NCBI RefSeq assembly: GCF_001427795.1
Contig: NZ_LMHJ01000001.1
Location: forward strand, 1,699,664 to 1,763,663
Origin: Nocardioides sp. Root682
GTDB lineage: Bacteria > Actinomycetota > Actinomycetes > Propionibacteriales > Nocardioidaceae
Direction of reading: 5' to 3'
DNA: 64,000 bases
Below, piece after piece: positions 1 through 7,685 of this stretch. Position numbers and translations under genes: made by a program. The first letter of the stretch is position 1, and every line of letters starts with the position of its first letter. The notes beneath the pieces were generated by a model. The model was not told the DNA's origin. It searched no databases and was given only the letters and a program-made list of their open reading frames with translations.

Positions 1-98
1 ACGAGGACACCCTCGTGCCGACCGTCCCGGGCGGCCGCTACCTCGACCCCGAAGCGGCTGCTGCCGCCGCGGCGGCCGTGGCGAACCAGGGCCGGTAG
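1..98 (+). CDS. 3' end of an unidentified gene (partial)
   Basis: An open frame enters from the left edge (codons begin at base 3) and stops at TAG 96-98. About 31 residues are visible. They contain a VPGGRYLDP segment followed by seven alanines and end in NQGR. The codon use is typical high-GC coding. Too little is present to name a family. It converges with the TetR gene across a palindrome-rich spacer. Confidence 0.55.
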   Translation, partial: EDTLVPTVPGGRYLDPEAAAAAAAAVANQGR

Positions 99-120
99 TC
101 AGTCTCGGCAGCCGCACACA

Positions 121-154
121 CGGGAGTTTCACCGGCTGACCGGTGAAACTCCCG
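121..154. terminator. Perfect 15-bp stem-loop, copy 1
   Basis: Arms 121-135 and 140-154 are exact reverse complements around a 4-nt loop. It follows the partial gene ending at 98 and faces the TetR gene ending at 249, so it can act as a terminator for either strand, although there is no T-run. Its core GAGTTTCACCGG is repeated in the palindrome at 218-245. Confidence 0.6.
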
Positions 155-169
155 CTCTGCGGGCGGGTT

Positions 170-211
170 GGACGACGAAACTCATGCTTGGACGAGGAAC
201 CTTCGTCGTCC
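170..211. repeat. Middle inverted repeat, 10-bp arms
   Basis: GGACGACGAA at 170-179 is the exact reverse complement of 202-211, with a 22-nt loop. It lies between the two GAGTTTCACCGG palindromes, so three nested or tandem stem-loops fill the 120-245 spacer. Its function is unknown; termination or a mobile palindromic element are both possible. Confidence 0.45.
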
Positions 212-217
212 CAGCGT

Positions 218-245
218 GAGTTTCACCGGCCGGCCGGTGAAACTC
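218..245. terminator. Perfect 28-nt palindrome, copy 2
   Basis: GAGTTTCACCGG at 218-229 is followed by CCGG and its exact complement at 234-245. It sits 3 nt beyond the TetR stop codon, the expected place for that gene's terminator. The arms match copy 1 at 121-154 in sequence, and only the loops differ. Confidence 0.6.
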
Positions 246-248
246 CCC

Positions 249-812
249 CTAGTCGGCCAGAACCCCGTCGGCGACGACGGCCAGCATCGACTTCGCCGCC
301 TCAGCGTCGAGGTCGCTGTTGTCGACGACGGCAGCAACCCCACCCACGAGCCGGCACAGCTGCATCGCGTCGACGTCACGGCGCATGGCTCCCTCAGCTG
401 CCAGTGCGTCGATCACCCGCTGGTTGGCGTCGAGATAGGTGCGGCACTTGGTGGCGAACGGTGACCCTTCGTCACCCAGCGCACTGGTGATCCGCCATGC
501 AGCGCCCTTGTGGCGGGTGAGGAACTCGACGTACGCCTGGAACCAGGCGAGAAGCCGGTCCCGCGGGCTGCCCTCGCCGGCCAGCGACTTCGCCGCGGCA
601 GCATTCACCGTCTCGACCCACGCCTGGATGGCGGCGTCGTACAGCGCCTCCTTGGTCGGGAAGTGGCGGTAGAGCGTCCCGACACCGACTCCGGCGGTCT
701 TGGCGACCTCATCCATCGACACGGCGTCGTAGCCCTTCTCGCGGAAGAGCTGACGAGCGATGTCCGCGATGTGCTCACGGTTGCGGACGGCATCGGCGCG
801 CAACGAGTTCAC
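249..812 (-). CDS. TetR/AcrR family transcriptional regulator
   Basis: A 187-aa one-component regulator, probably the ligand-responsive repressor of the MFS gene that diverges from it. The N-terminal helix-turn-helix spans about residues 5-52 (RQLFREKGYDAVSMDEV, then GVGVGTLYRHFPTKEAL, the classic TetR recognition helix). The rest is the helical ligand-binding and dimer domain. The GTG start at 812 was chosen because AAGGGAA lies just upstream and the residues before it do not fit the family. The frame can be read further 5' but runs into the operator region. The ligand is unknown, though efflux neighbours suggest a toxic small molecule. Confidence 0.88.
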   Translation of the reverse strand: MNSLRADAVRNREHIADIARQLFREKGYDAVSMDEVAKTAGVGVGTLYRHFPTKEALYDAAIQAWVETVNAAAAKSLAGEGSPRDRLLAWFQAYVEFLTRHKGAAWRITSALGDEGSPFATKCRTYLDANQRVIDALAAEGAMRRDVDAMQLCRLVGGVAAVVDNSDLDAEAAKSMLAVVADGVLAD

Positions 813-828
813 CTGTTCCCTTGCTAAA

Positions 829-874
829 CGGAGACACCCTCCGTATTGTGGAGGACAACCGGAGTCATCCTCCG
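829..874. promoter_or_regulatory. Candidate TetR operator with nested inverted repeats
   Basis: The divergent region holds CGGAG 829-833 / CTCCG 839-843, CCTCC 838-842 / GGAGG 850-854, GGAGG 850-854 / CCTCC 869-873, and CGGAG 860-864 / CTCCG 870-874. Such clustered dyads between a TetR gene and its efflux target are the normal operator position. TATTGT at 844-849 could be the -10 of the MFS gene. Inferred, not shown. Confidence 0.5.
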
Positions 875-917
875 CTAAGTGTACGTCGGCCTCCCCGGCC
901 AGAACAGGACACCACCC

Positions 918-2321
918 TTGTCTTCCATCACGCTCTCTCCCGCGGCGCCACGGGCCATCGCCCGCACGACGTCGACCGGTATCTCCATCGTTCTCCTCGC
1001 CCAGCTCATGCTGGTCCTCGACTCCGCCGTGATGAACGTCGGACTCCCCCACATCGCCACTGATCTCCACTTCGGCCCCGCCTCGCTGTCGTGGGTCCTC
1101 AACGGCTACGCACTTGCCTTCGGCGGCCTCCTGCTCCTCGGCGGCCGGCTCGGCGACGTCTTCGGCCGGCTCTCGGTCTTCTGCGTCGGCCTCGCCGTGT
1201 TCACGCTCTTCTCCCTGCTCGGCGGCCTCGCCACCGAGCCGTGGATGCTCGTGACGGCGCGTGCCTTCCAGGGCGTCGGCGCTGCGATCGCGGCACCCTC
1301 CGTGCTTGCCCTGATCACCACCACTGCGCGCGACGAAGCCGCCCGCAACCGTGGGCTCGCCCTCTTCACGGCGGTCTCCTCGGGAGGCGCCGCCCTCGGC
1401 ATGCTGCTCGGCGGCGTCCTCACCGACCTGCTGTCATGGCGCTGGACGCTGTTCATCAACGTGCCCATCGGGATCGCGGTCCTGCTCACCGTCCGCCGCC
1501 ACGTCGCCGACACCCCCCGTCGACCGGGCCGCTTCGACGTCGTCGGGGCCGTGAGCGCCACCGGCGCCGCTGTCGCCCTCGTGTGGACACTCATCAAGGC
1601 GCCCGAGCACGGTTGGGGCTCAGCGGAGACCATCCTCGGACTCCTCCTCGCCGCCGTCCTCGCGGTCGTGCTGGTCGTCACCGAGGCACGCCACAGCCAC
1701 CCGTTGCTCCGCCTCGGCCTGCTGCGAAGCCGCTCCCGCGTCGCCACCCTCGTCACGATGGCGGGCCTGTACGGCGGCATGCTGGCCACGTTCTTCCTGA
1801 TGGTGCAGTACTTCGAGGAGGACCTGGGCTACGGGCCGCTGCAGACCGGCTTTGCGTTCCTGCCGATCCCGCTCAGCGTGTTCACCATGTCGCGGATCAC
1901 CCCGCGTCTGGTCACCCGGTTCCGGCAACCGCCGATCATCGTCGCGGGTGCCGCGGGCACGCTCGCCAGCTTCGTGTTCCTCAACCAGATCGATGCCGGG
2001 ACGACCTACTGGACCGGCGTCTTCCCTGCCCTGCTGGTGATGGGCCTGAGCATGGGCGGCAGCTTCATGCCGATCACGTCGTTGGCCCTGCTCGGTGTCG
2101 AGCCGGAACACGCCGGAGCAGCCTCCGGCCTGCTGCAGACCATGCAGCAGCTCGGTGGCGCGGTCGGCCTGGCCGTGGTCGCTTCGGTCTACGCCTCGCA
2201 CCGCGTGCCGGGTGACTTCCTCGCCGGAGCCCACGCCGGCTTCGCGGCCGCGGCGATCATCGCCGCGATCGGCCTCGCGAGCGCCGCAACACTGCTCGCC
2301 CGGCCGCGCACCGCATCCTGA
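918..2321 (+). CDS. MFS drug-efflux transporter, DHA2 (EmrB/QacA) type
   Basis: A proton-driven major facilitator of the drug:H+ antiporter-2 group, about 467 aa, with the multiple hydrophobic segments of a 12-14 TM permease. Diagnostic stretches are LDSAVMNVGLPHI in TM1 and GGRLGDVFGR between TM2 and TM3. The TTG at 918 is preferred because an AGGA ribosome site lies about 9 nt upstream. A GTG at 879 in the same frame would add 13 residues but has no such site. Divergent from the TetR gene and probably repressed by it. Substrate unknown. Confidence 0.85.
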   Translation: MSSITLSPAAPRAIARTTSTGISIVLLAQLMLVLDSAVMNVGLPHIATDLHFGPASLSWVLNGYALAFGGLLLLGGRLGDVFGRLSVFCVGLAVFTLFSLLGGLATEPWMLVTARAFQGVGAAIAAPSVLALITTTARDEAARNRGLALFTAVSSGGAALGMLLGGVLTDLLSWRWTLFINVPIGIAVLLTVRRHVADTPRRPGRFDVVGAVSATGAAVALVWTLIKAPEHGWGSAETILGLLLAAVLAVVLVVTEARHSHPLLRLGLLRSRSRVATLVTMAGLYGGMLATFFLMVQYFEEDLGYGPLQTGFAFLPIPLSVFTMSRITPRLVTRFRQPPIIVAGAAGTLASFVFLNQIDAGTTYWTGVFPALLVMGLSMGGSFMPITSLALLGVEPEHAGAASGLLQTMQQLGGAVGLAVVASVYASHRVPGDFLAGAHAGFAAAAIIAAIGLASAATLLARPRTAS

Positions 2322-2337
2322 TCAACACTCCGCACGC

Positions 2338-2375
2338 AGATCGGCCCGCCCCGTGCACACGGGGCGGGCCGATCT
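2338..2375. terminator. Bidirectional stem-loop between MFS gene and phoU
   Basis: Perfect 18-bp arms 2338-2355 and 2358-2375 around a 2-nt loop. It sits in the 70-nt gap between two convergent stop codons, so it probably terminates both transcripts. Confidence 0.75.
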
Positions 2376-2391
2376 GGTGAATGAATGGCTG

Positions 2392-3045
2392 TCAGGCAGC
2401 GGGGACCGGGTTGTGCCCGGTCACCACGAAGATGACCCGGTTGGCGATCGAGACCGCGTGGTCGGCGATGCGCTCGTAGTAGCGGCCGAGCAGGGCGATG
2501 TCGACGGCCGCCTCGACACCGTGCGACCAGTCGTCGGAGAGCAGCTCGGAGAAGCTGGTACGACGGAGCTGGTCCATCTCCTCGTCGTCGCGACCCAGGG
2601 CGATCGCCGCCTCGACGTCCCGACCGGCGATGACCTCGCACACCCGCGCGACCATGTCCTCGGCGACCTCGGCCATCCGTGTCATCGTCGGACGGGCCTC
2701 CGCGGGCACGGCGACGTCCGGCACGCGGAGGCGCGCGACCTTGGCGACGTGCACGGAGAGGTCGCCCATCCGCTCGAGCTCGGCGACCATGCGCAGCGCG
2801 GCGACGACGGTGCGCAGGTCACGGGCGACCGGCTGCTGCAGGGAGAGCAGGCTGAAGGCGTTCTCCTCGACCTGCTCGCGGGCACGGTCGATCTCGGCAT
2901 CGTCGCTGATGACCTTCTCCGCAATCGAGGAGTCACCGGTCATCAGGGCGGTGGTGGCCTGGCCGACGGCGACCTGGACGCGGCGGGCGATGCCCGCGAG
3001 GTCCTCGAAGATCGCATCGAGCTGGTCAATGTAGGCGTCACGCAT
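2392..3045 (-). CDS. phoU: Phosphate signalling protein PhoU
   Basis: A 217-aa all-helical protein that couples the Pst phosphate transporter to the SenX3-RegX3 kinase and keeps the regulon off when phosphate is plentiful. Two PhoU repeats are visible, with the characteristic ELERMGDLSVHVAK in the first and ALLGRYYERIADHAVSIANR in the second; the E-R-x-x-D residues bind metal. The ATG at 3045 is chosen because the TAGGCT hexamer ends 7 nt before it. It is transcribed divergently from senX3, as in other actinobacteria. No pst genes lie in the window. Confidence 0.93.
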   Translation of the reverse strand: MRDAYIDQLDAIFEDLAGIARRVQVAVGQATTALMTGDSSIAEKVISDDAEIDRAREQVEENAFSLLSLQQPVARDLRTVVAALRMVAELERMGDLSVHVAKVARLRVPDVAVPAEARPTMTRMAEVAEDMVARVCEVIAGRDVEAAIALGRDDEEMDQLRRTSFSELLSDDWSHGVEAAVDIALLGRYYERIADHAVSIANRVIFVVTGHNPVPAA

Positions 3046-3052
3046 GCGGCAG

Positions 3053-3058
3053 AGCCTA
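3053..3058 (-). promoter_or_regulatory. -10 element for phoU (leaderless)
   Basis: TAGGCT on the minus strand with a 7-nt spacer to the ATG at 3045, so transcription should begin at or next to the start codon. Confidence 0.5.
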
Positions 3059-3084
3059 GGCAACACAGGTGACCAACCGGCGCA

Positions 3085-3106
3085 TGCCGGTGAACGGGGA
3101 ATGAAC
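3085..3106 (-). promoter_or_regulatory. Candidate Pho box (RegX3/PhoP-type direct repeat)
   Basis: On the minus strand two adjacent 11-nt units both begin GTTCA (GTTCATTCCCC, then GTTCACCGGCA). This matches the actinobacterial Pho-box layout of 11-nt direct repeats with a GTTCA core. A weaker third GTCACC lies at about 3068-3074. Between phoU and senX3 it could control both. Inferred from the motif. Confidence 0.5.
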
Positions 3107-3155
3107 ATCGCGAAGCCCGGCCTCGCCGATTCCCGGCTCGATCTGCGCTGAGCCG

Positions 3156-3161
3156 TACGAT
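3156..3161 (+). promoter_or_regulatory. -10 element for senX3 (leaderless)
   Basis: TACGAT ends 6 nt before the GTG at 3168, and there is no ribosome-binding sequence between them. Confidence 0.5.
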
Positions 3162-3167
3162 CGAGCT

Positions 3168-4379
3168 GTGGATCCGACGACGCAGGCCTTCCTGGCCGCG
3201 ATCCTCGGCGCCCTCGTGTCCGGCGGCGCGATGTTCGCCTGGTACCTCAGCGATCGGCAACAACGACAGTACGTCGCACCCGAGGAACCGCAGGTGCCGG
3301 ACGGGGTCGCCGCCGTGCTCTCCGTGCTGCGCAGCAGCGCGGTCGTCGTCGACGAGTCCGACGTGGTCCTCAAGGCTTCCGCGCCGGCGTACGCCATGGG
3401 CTTCGTCCGTGGCACCAGCCTGCTGTCCGAGGAGCTCGGCAACCTGATCCGCCAGGTCCGCCGCGACGGACAGATCCGCGAGACCGAGCTGATCGTGCCG
3501 CGGGCGGCCGGCGTCCCCCGCCACGTCACGGCCCGCGTCGCACCGCTCGGCTCCCGCCTGGTCCTGGCCCTGGTCGAGGACCGCACGCGGGAGCGACAGG
3601 TCGACGCCGTACGTCGCGACTTCGTCGCCAACGTCAGCCACGAGCTGAAGACACCGATCGGTGCGATCCGGCTCCTCGCCGAAGCGGTACAGGACGCATC
3701 GGACGACCCCGAGGCGGTCTATCGCTTCGCCTCGCGGATGCTGACCGAGAGCGACCGGTTGTCGCGACTGATCCTGCAGATCATCGAGCTCTCACGGCTG
3801 CAGGGGGACGAGCCGATCGACTCCCCGGTGCCCGTCTCGATCGACGAGATCGTCGCCGCCGCAGTCGACGGCAGCCACACCAACGCCACCGCGAAGGACA
3901 TCTCGATCATCGCCGAGGGCGACGAGGGCCTCAAGGTGATCGGCAGCGAGAAGCAGGTCAGCGCGGCCGTCGCCAACCTGGTCGCGAACGCCATCGCGTA
4001 CTCCGAGCCGAACTCCCGCGTGGTCGTGACCCGCAAGCGGGTCGGCTCCTCCGTCGAGATCTCCGTGATCGACCAGGGCATCGGCATCCCCGAGGCCGAG
4101 GTCGACCGGATCTTCGAACGGTTCTACCGCGTCGATCCCGCGCGACACCGCTCCACGGGAGGCACCGGACTCGGCCTGTCGATCGTCAAGCACGTTGCCG
4201 CCACCCACGGCGGAGACGTGCGCGTCTGGTCCGTCGAGGGCCAGGGCTCGACGTTCACGCTGTCCCTTCCCAAACACCCCGACCACCAGGAGGCCAGGCC
4301 GCTCATCCGGCTGGCCCCGCTCGCGTCCGACCCGGACTCACCGGCCGAACGCACCGAAGATCAGGAGAAGTCCCCATGA
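3168..4379 (+). CDS. senX3: Sensor histidine kinase SenX3 (phosphate starvation)
   Basis: A 403-aa membrane kinase that phosphorylates RegX3 when phosphate is low. One N-terminal membrane helix (about residues 6-27) is followed by a PAS-like region (about 45-140). The HisKA domain has the H-box FVANVSHELKTPIGA with the phospho-acceptor His158. The C-terminal HATPase domain shows NLVANAIAYS (N box), DQGIGIP (G1), FERFYRVD (F box) and GGTGLGLSIVK (G2). The last 45 residues are a Pro/Asp-rich tail. The GTG start has a leaderless promoter. The stop overlaps the regX3 start by 4 nt, so translation is coupled. Confidence 0.93.
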   Translation: MDPTTQAFLAAILGALVSGGAMFAWYLSDRQQRQYVAPEEPQVPDGVAAVLSVLRSSAVVVDESDVVLKASAPAYAMGFVRGTSLLSEELGNLIRQVRRDGQIRETELIVPRAAGVPRHVTARVAPLGSRLVLALVEDRTRERQVDAVRRDFVANVSHELKTPIGAIRLLAEAVQDASDDPEAVYRFASRMLTESDRLSRLILQIIELSRLQGDEPIDSPVPVSIDEIVAAAVDGSHTNATAKDISIIAEGDEGLKVIGSEKQVSAAVANLVANAIAYSEPNSRVVVTRKRVGSSVEISVIDQGIGIPEAEVDRIFERFYRVDPARHRSTGGTGLGLSIVKHVAATHGGDVRVWSVEGQGSTFTLSLPKHPDHQEARPLIRLAPLASDPDSPAERTEDQEKSP

Positions 4380-5053
4380 CCCGTGTCCTTGTCGTCGAAG
4401 ACGAAGAAAGCTACAGCGACGCCCTCGCCTACCTGCTCCGCAAGGAGGGGTTCGAGGTCGCGATCGCGGCGGACGGCAACGAGGCGTTGAAGGAGTTCGA
4501 CCGCAACGGCGCGGACATCGTGCTGCTGGACCTGATGCTCCCCGGCATCCCCGGCACCGAGGTCTGCCGCACCATCCGGCAGACGTCGAACGTGCCCGTG
4601 ATCATGGTCAGCGCGAAGGACGACGAGGTCGACAAGGTCGTCGGACTCGAGCTCGGCGCCGACGACTACGTCACCAAGCCGTACTCCCCGCGCGAGCTGG
4701 TCGCCCGGATCCGTGCCGTGCTGCGCCGCGGCAACGAGGCCGAGCTGCTTCCCGACACCCTCGAGGCCGGACCGGTCCGGATGGACGTCGAGCGCCACGT
4801 CGTGACCGTCGACGGCACCGAGCAGCGACTCCCGCTCAAGGAGTTCGAGCTGCTCGAGATGTTCCTGCGCAACCCCGGCCGGGTGCTGACCCGTGGCCAG
4901 CTGATCGACCGGGTCTGGGGCTCGGACTACGTCGGCGACACCAAGACGCTCGACGTGCACGTCAAGCGCCTGCGGGCCAAGCTCGAGCCCGAGCCGAGCG
5001 AGCCGAAGTACCTCGTCACCGTGCGCGGGCTGGGCTACAAGCTGGAAGTCTGA
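4376..5053 (+). CDS. regX3: Two-component response regulator RegX3
   Basis: A 225-aa OmpR/PhoB-type regulator activated by SenX3. The receiver domain (about residues 1-118) has the acidic pocket VVEDEE, phospho-acceptor Asp52 in VLLDLMLPG, and switch residues VSAKDD; GADDYVTKPYSPRELVARI follows. The C-terminal winged helix (about 128-225) contains FELLEMFLRNPGRVLTR and ends VRGLGYKLEV, as in PhoB. It overlaps senX3 by 4 nt. Its 3' end overlaps the convergent EamA gene by 19 nt, inside a dispersed repeat. Expected to control phosphate uptake and phoU. Confidence 0.93.
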   Translation: MTRVLVVEDEESYSDALAYLLRKEGFEVAIAADGNEALKEFDRNGADIVLLDLMLPGIPGTEVCRTIRQTSNVPVIMVSAKDDEVDKVVGLELGADDYVTKPYSPRELVARIRAVLRRGNEAELLPDTLEAGPVRMDVERHVVTVDGTEQRLPLKEFELLEMFLRNPGRVLTRGQLIDRVWGSDYVGDTKTLDVHVKRLRAKLEPEPSEPKYLVTVRGLGYKLEV

Positions 5054-6003
5054 TCGGGGTCTCGAGACGCTTGCTGCGCAAGCTCCTCGACCTCCGCGGG
5101 CAGATCGCACTCGAGGACGACGTCCGCAGCGGGCTCGATGATCGCGACCTTCGCACTCCGGCCGCCCGCAGCCACCAGGCAGCCGACCAGGATCAGCGGG
5201 AAGCCGACGATCATGCCGTTGGTGATCTTCTCGTCGAGCACGATCACGCCGAGCACGATCGCCACCGCGGGGTTGACGTAGGTGATGATCGTCGACCGCG
5301 TCGGCCCCGCCTCCTTGATCAGGTCGAGGAAGACGACGAAGGCCAGCGCGGTGCAGACCAGTGAGAGCACGCCGATGCTGACCCAGGCCTCGGCCGGCAG
5401 GTCGGTCGGCGGATTCGCCACACCGAACGGTGCGTAGACGACGGCAGTGACGGTCAGCGCGCAGGCCATCACGCCGAGACCGGAGACGTCGGAGAACCAG
5501 CGCGCCAGGATCAGCGGTCCGGCTGCGTAGCAGACCGCCACGCCCAGCATCTCCGCCACCGCGAGCATGTCGAGATGCCCCAGGTCGAGGCCGACCAGGC
5601 AGGCCACCCCGGCAAAACCGAGGACCAGACCGCCCAGCTGCTTGAGCGTGAACCGCTCGGCATGGGCGGTCACCAGGAACGCCAGTGCCCCGAACAGCGG
5701 GACCGCGGCCACCAGCAGGCCGGCCAGCGACGAGGAGATGCGCTGCTCGGCGTGCCCGAGCAGCACCCACGGGATCATGATCTCGATGACCGCGAACAGG
5801 ACGAGCGGCTGCCAGCGGGCGAGCACCGGCGCGACCTCGCGGCGCATCAGCGCGATCGGCAGCAGCACGAGGACCGCGAGCGCCGTACGCAGGAAGACGA
5901 GCTCAGCAGGCGACACGTGCTCGACGGCGATCCTGATGAAGAGGTACGGCAGGCCCCAGATCAAGCACATCGCCAGGAACAGGGTCCAACCGCGGTTCGT
6001 CAC
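5035..6003 (-). CDS. EamA/DMT-superfamily permease
   Basis: A 322-aa transporter with ten predicted membrane helices formed by two EamA repeats (about residues 5-140 and 150-285). The second repeat carries GPTRSTIITYVNPAVAI, a typical DMT signature. Such proteins export amino acids or metabolites, but the substrate cannot be read from sequence. The soluble C-terminal tail contains VEELAQQASRDPD, which is encoded by a dispersed 35-bp repeat (5058-5092) and reappears almost unchanged in the Fur protein at 43303-43773. The family usually ends soon after the last helix, so the tail is probably repeat-derived. GTG start. Confidence 0.85.
   Translation of the reverse strand: MTNRGWTLFLAMCLIWGLPYLFIRIAVEHVSPAELVFLRTALAVLVLLPIALMRREVAPVLARWQPLVLFAVIEIMIPWVLLGHAEQRISSSLAGLLVAAVPLFGALAFLVTAHAERFTLKQLGGLVLGFAGVACLVGLDLGHLDMLAVAEMLGVAVCYAAGPLILARWFSDVSGLGVMACALTVTAVVYAPFGVANPPTDLPAEAWVSIGVLSLVCTALAFVVFLDLIKEAGPTRSTIITYVNPAVAIVLGVIVLDEKITNGMIVGFPLILVGCLVAAGGRSAKVAIIEPAADVVLECDLPAEVEELAQQASRDPDQTSSL
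5058..5092. repeat. Dispersed palindromic repeat, family A, copy 1
   Basis: A 35-bp element bounded by GGTCTCGAGACG and CTCCTCGACC. It differs from copy 3 (43716-43750) at 4 positions and has the same ends as copy 2 (32758-32793, inverted). It forms the 3' end of the EamA frame and begins 4 nt after the regX3 stop. Confidence 0.75.
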
Positions 6004-6058
6004 CGGATCAATCTACGGACCGCCACCGACATCTCCCCACCGATTTCTTGCCAGTCCA

Positions 6059-6085
6059 TGTCGAGAACCGGCCAAGGGCTCCGTC
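6059..6085 (+). promoter_or_regulatory. Predicted ECF42-type sigma promoter
   Basis: TGTCGA at 6059-6064 and CGTC at 6082-6085 are separated by 17 bp. From memory, published ECF42 targets carry TGTCGA at -35 and CG(A/T)C at -10. It lies upstream of the DGPF gene that precedes the sigma factor, the expected autoregulated target. An inverted repeat AGGTGGC/GCCACCT lies downstream at about 6096-6116. Confidence 0.55.
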
Positions 6086-6135
6086 CCAGGAGTGAAGGTG
6101 GCAAGAATGGCCACCTCGGACCCAAGGAGACCACG

Positions 6136-6555
6136 ATGGCGAAGTACCTCTTGCTCAAGCACTACAACCGCACCAGCGGCCCGGACTGGCTGCCCGGCAC
6201 CAACGTGCCGATGGACCAGTGGGAGCCGGACGAGATCACGGCCCACGTCGAGTTCATGCGCCAGTGGGCCGACGAGATGAGCGAGCGCGGCGAGTTCGTC
6301 GACGGTCAGGCCCTCGAGCCGGCCGGCGCGTTCGTCCGGTACGACGGCGAGGGCAGGCCGCCCGTCACCGATGGCCCGTTCCCCGAGACCAAGGAGCTGA
6401 TCGCCGGCTGGATGATCATCGACGTCGACTCGCAGGAGCGCGCCTACGAAGCGGCCGCCAGCCTGTCGGCGGCGCCGGGCAAGGGCGGCCGGCCGATCCA
6501 CGAGTGGATCGAGGTGCGCCCGTTCTACGGCGAGCCGCCCGTGGTCACCGAGTGA
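6136..6555 (+). CDS. DGPF/YCII-related domain protein
   Basis: A 139-aa cytoplasmic protein of the YCII-like ferredoxin-fold family. The hallmark TDGPFPETKELIAGWMIIDV is present at about residues 78-97. The N-terminus MAKYLLLKHY is the usual first strand. The ATG at 6136 has AAGGAGA 5 nt upstream, so the longer open frame 5' of it is not used. The stop overlaps the GTG of the ECF42-type sigma factor by 4 nt, the standard pairing for this group. The biochemical activity of DGPF proteins is unknown. Confidence 0.88.
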   Translation: MAKYLLLKHYNRTSGPDWLPGTNVPMDQWEPDEITAHVEFMRQWADEMSERGEFVDGQALEPAGAFVRYDGEGRPPVTDGPFPETKELIAGWMIIDVDSQERAYEAAASLSAAPGKGGRPIHEWIEVRPFYGEPPVVTE

Positions 6556-7685
6556 ACGAGGACCTGCTGCGGGAGCTGACCCCGCAGGTCCTGGGCATCC
6601 TCGTCCGCCGCGGGATCGAGTTCGCGGCGGCCGAGGACGCCGTCCAGGAAGCCCTCGTCGAGGCCGTACGACGATGGCCGGATGCGATGCCCGACGACCC
6701 GCGTGCGTGGCTGGTCACGGTGGCCGGCCGCAAGATGATCGACGAGCACCGCTCGGTGGCCGCCCGCAACCGGCGCGAGCTCCAGCACCGCCTCGAGCCC
6801 GACGCGGGACCGACCGAACAGGCCGACGACACGCTGCTCCTGCTGAGTCGTTGCTGCCACCCGGACCTCACACCGGCGTCAGCGGTGGCGCTGACCCTGC
6901 GCGCGGTCGGCGGGCTGACCACCGCGCAGGTCGCGCAGGCGTTCCTGGTGCCGGAGGCCACGATGGCGCAGCGGATCTCCCGCGCCAAGCGGACGATCGC
7001 CGGGCAGCCGTTCGCGCGCCCGGGCGAGGTCACCGCCGTCCTGCGGGTTCTCTACCTGATCTTCAACGAGGGCTTCACCGGCGAGGTCGACCTCGCCGTC
7101 GAGGCGATCCGGCTGACCCGGCAGCTGGCTGCCACGACCCCTGACCCGGAGGTCGGCGGCCTCCTCGCCCTCATGCTGCTGCACCACGCGCGGCGGGCTG
7201 CGCGTCGTACTCCCGGCGGGGAGCTGGTCACCCTGGCCGACCAGGACCGCTCTCGGTGGGACACGGCGATGATCGCGGAGGCGGTCGGGATCCTGCAGGA
7301 CGCGCTGGACCGCGACGCGGTGGGCGAGTACCAGGCGCAGGCCGCGATCGCAGCCCTCCACGACGACGCCGCCCGGGCCGAGGAGACCGACTGGGTCCAG
7401 ATCCTGGAGTGGTACGACGAGCTCGTCCGCCTCTCCCCCAGCCCGATCGTGCTGCTCAACCGGGCCGTGGCGGTCGGAGCTGCCGACGGCCCGCTGGCGG
7501 GCCTGAAGGCGCTCGCGCCCCTCGACACCACGCTGCCGCGCTACGACGCGGTCGCGGCGTGGCTCCACGAGCAGGCCGGGGACACCGTCGAGGCGGCCCG
7601 GCTCTACTCCGTCGCCGCCGGCAAGGCGCCGACCCTCCCGGAGGCCAACCACCTGCGACGGCAGTCGGCGCGGCTACGCGCCTGA
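6552..7685 (+). CDS. ECF42-type RNA polymerase sigma factor with C-terminal extension
   Basis: 377 aa. Sigma-2 (about residues 1-75: AAAEDAVQEALVEAVRRWP, then DPRAWLVTVAGRKMIDEHR) and sigma-4 (about 100-155: GGLTTAQVAQAFLVPEATMAQRIS) regions are followed by a long helical extension (about 170-377). That extension has LIFNEGF, LALMLLHHARR and a TPR-like C-terminus ending in NHLRRQSARL. The extension is typical of ECF42 factors paired with DGPF proteins and is thought to replace an anti-sigma factor. GTG 6552 overlaps the DGPF stop. The stimulus is unknown. Confidence 0.9.
   Translation: MNEDLLRELTPQVLGILVRRGIEFAAAEDAVQEALVEAVRRWPDAMPDDPRAWLVTVAGRKMIDEHRSVAARNRRELQHRLEPDAGPTEQADDTLLLLSRCCHPDLTPASAVALTLRAVGGLTTAQVAQAFLVPEATMAQRISRAKRTIAGQPFARPGEVTAVLRVLYLIFNEGFTGEVDLAVEAIRLTRQLAATTPDPEVGGLLALMLLHHARRAARRTPGGELVTLADQDRSRWDTAMIAEAVGILQDALDRDAVGEYQAQAAIAALHDDAARAEETDWVQILEWYDELVRLSPSPIVLLNRAVAVGAADGPLAGLKALAPLDTTLPRYDAVAAWLHEQAGDTVEAARLYSVAAGKAPTLPEANHLRRQSARLRA

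Noticed and set aside
2095..3072. 325-codon plus-strand open frame over phoU
   Set aside because: Shadow of the MFS 3' end and of phoU on the opposite strand.
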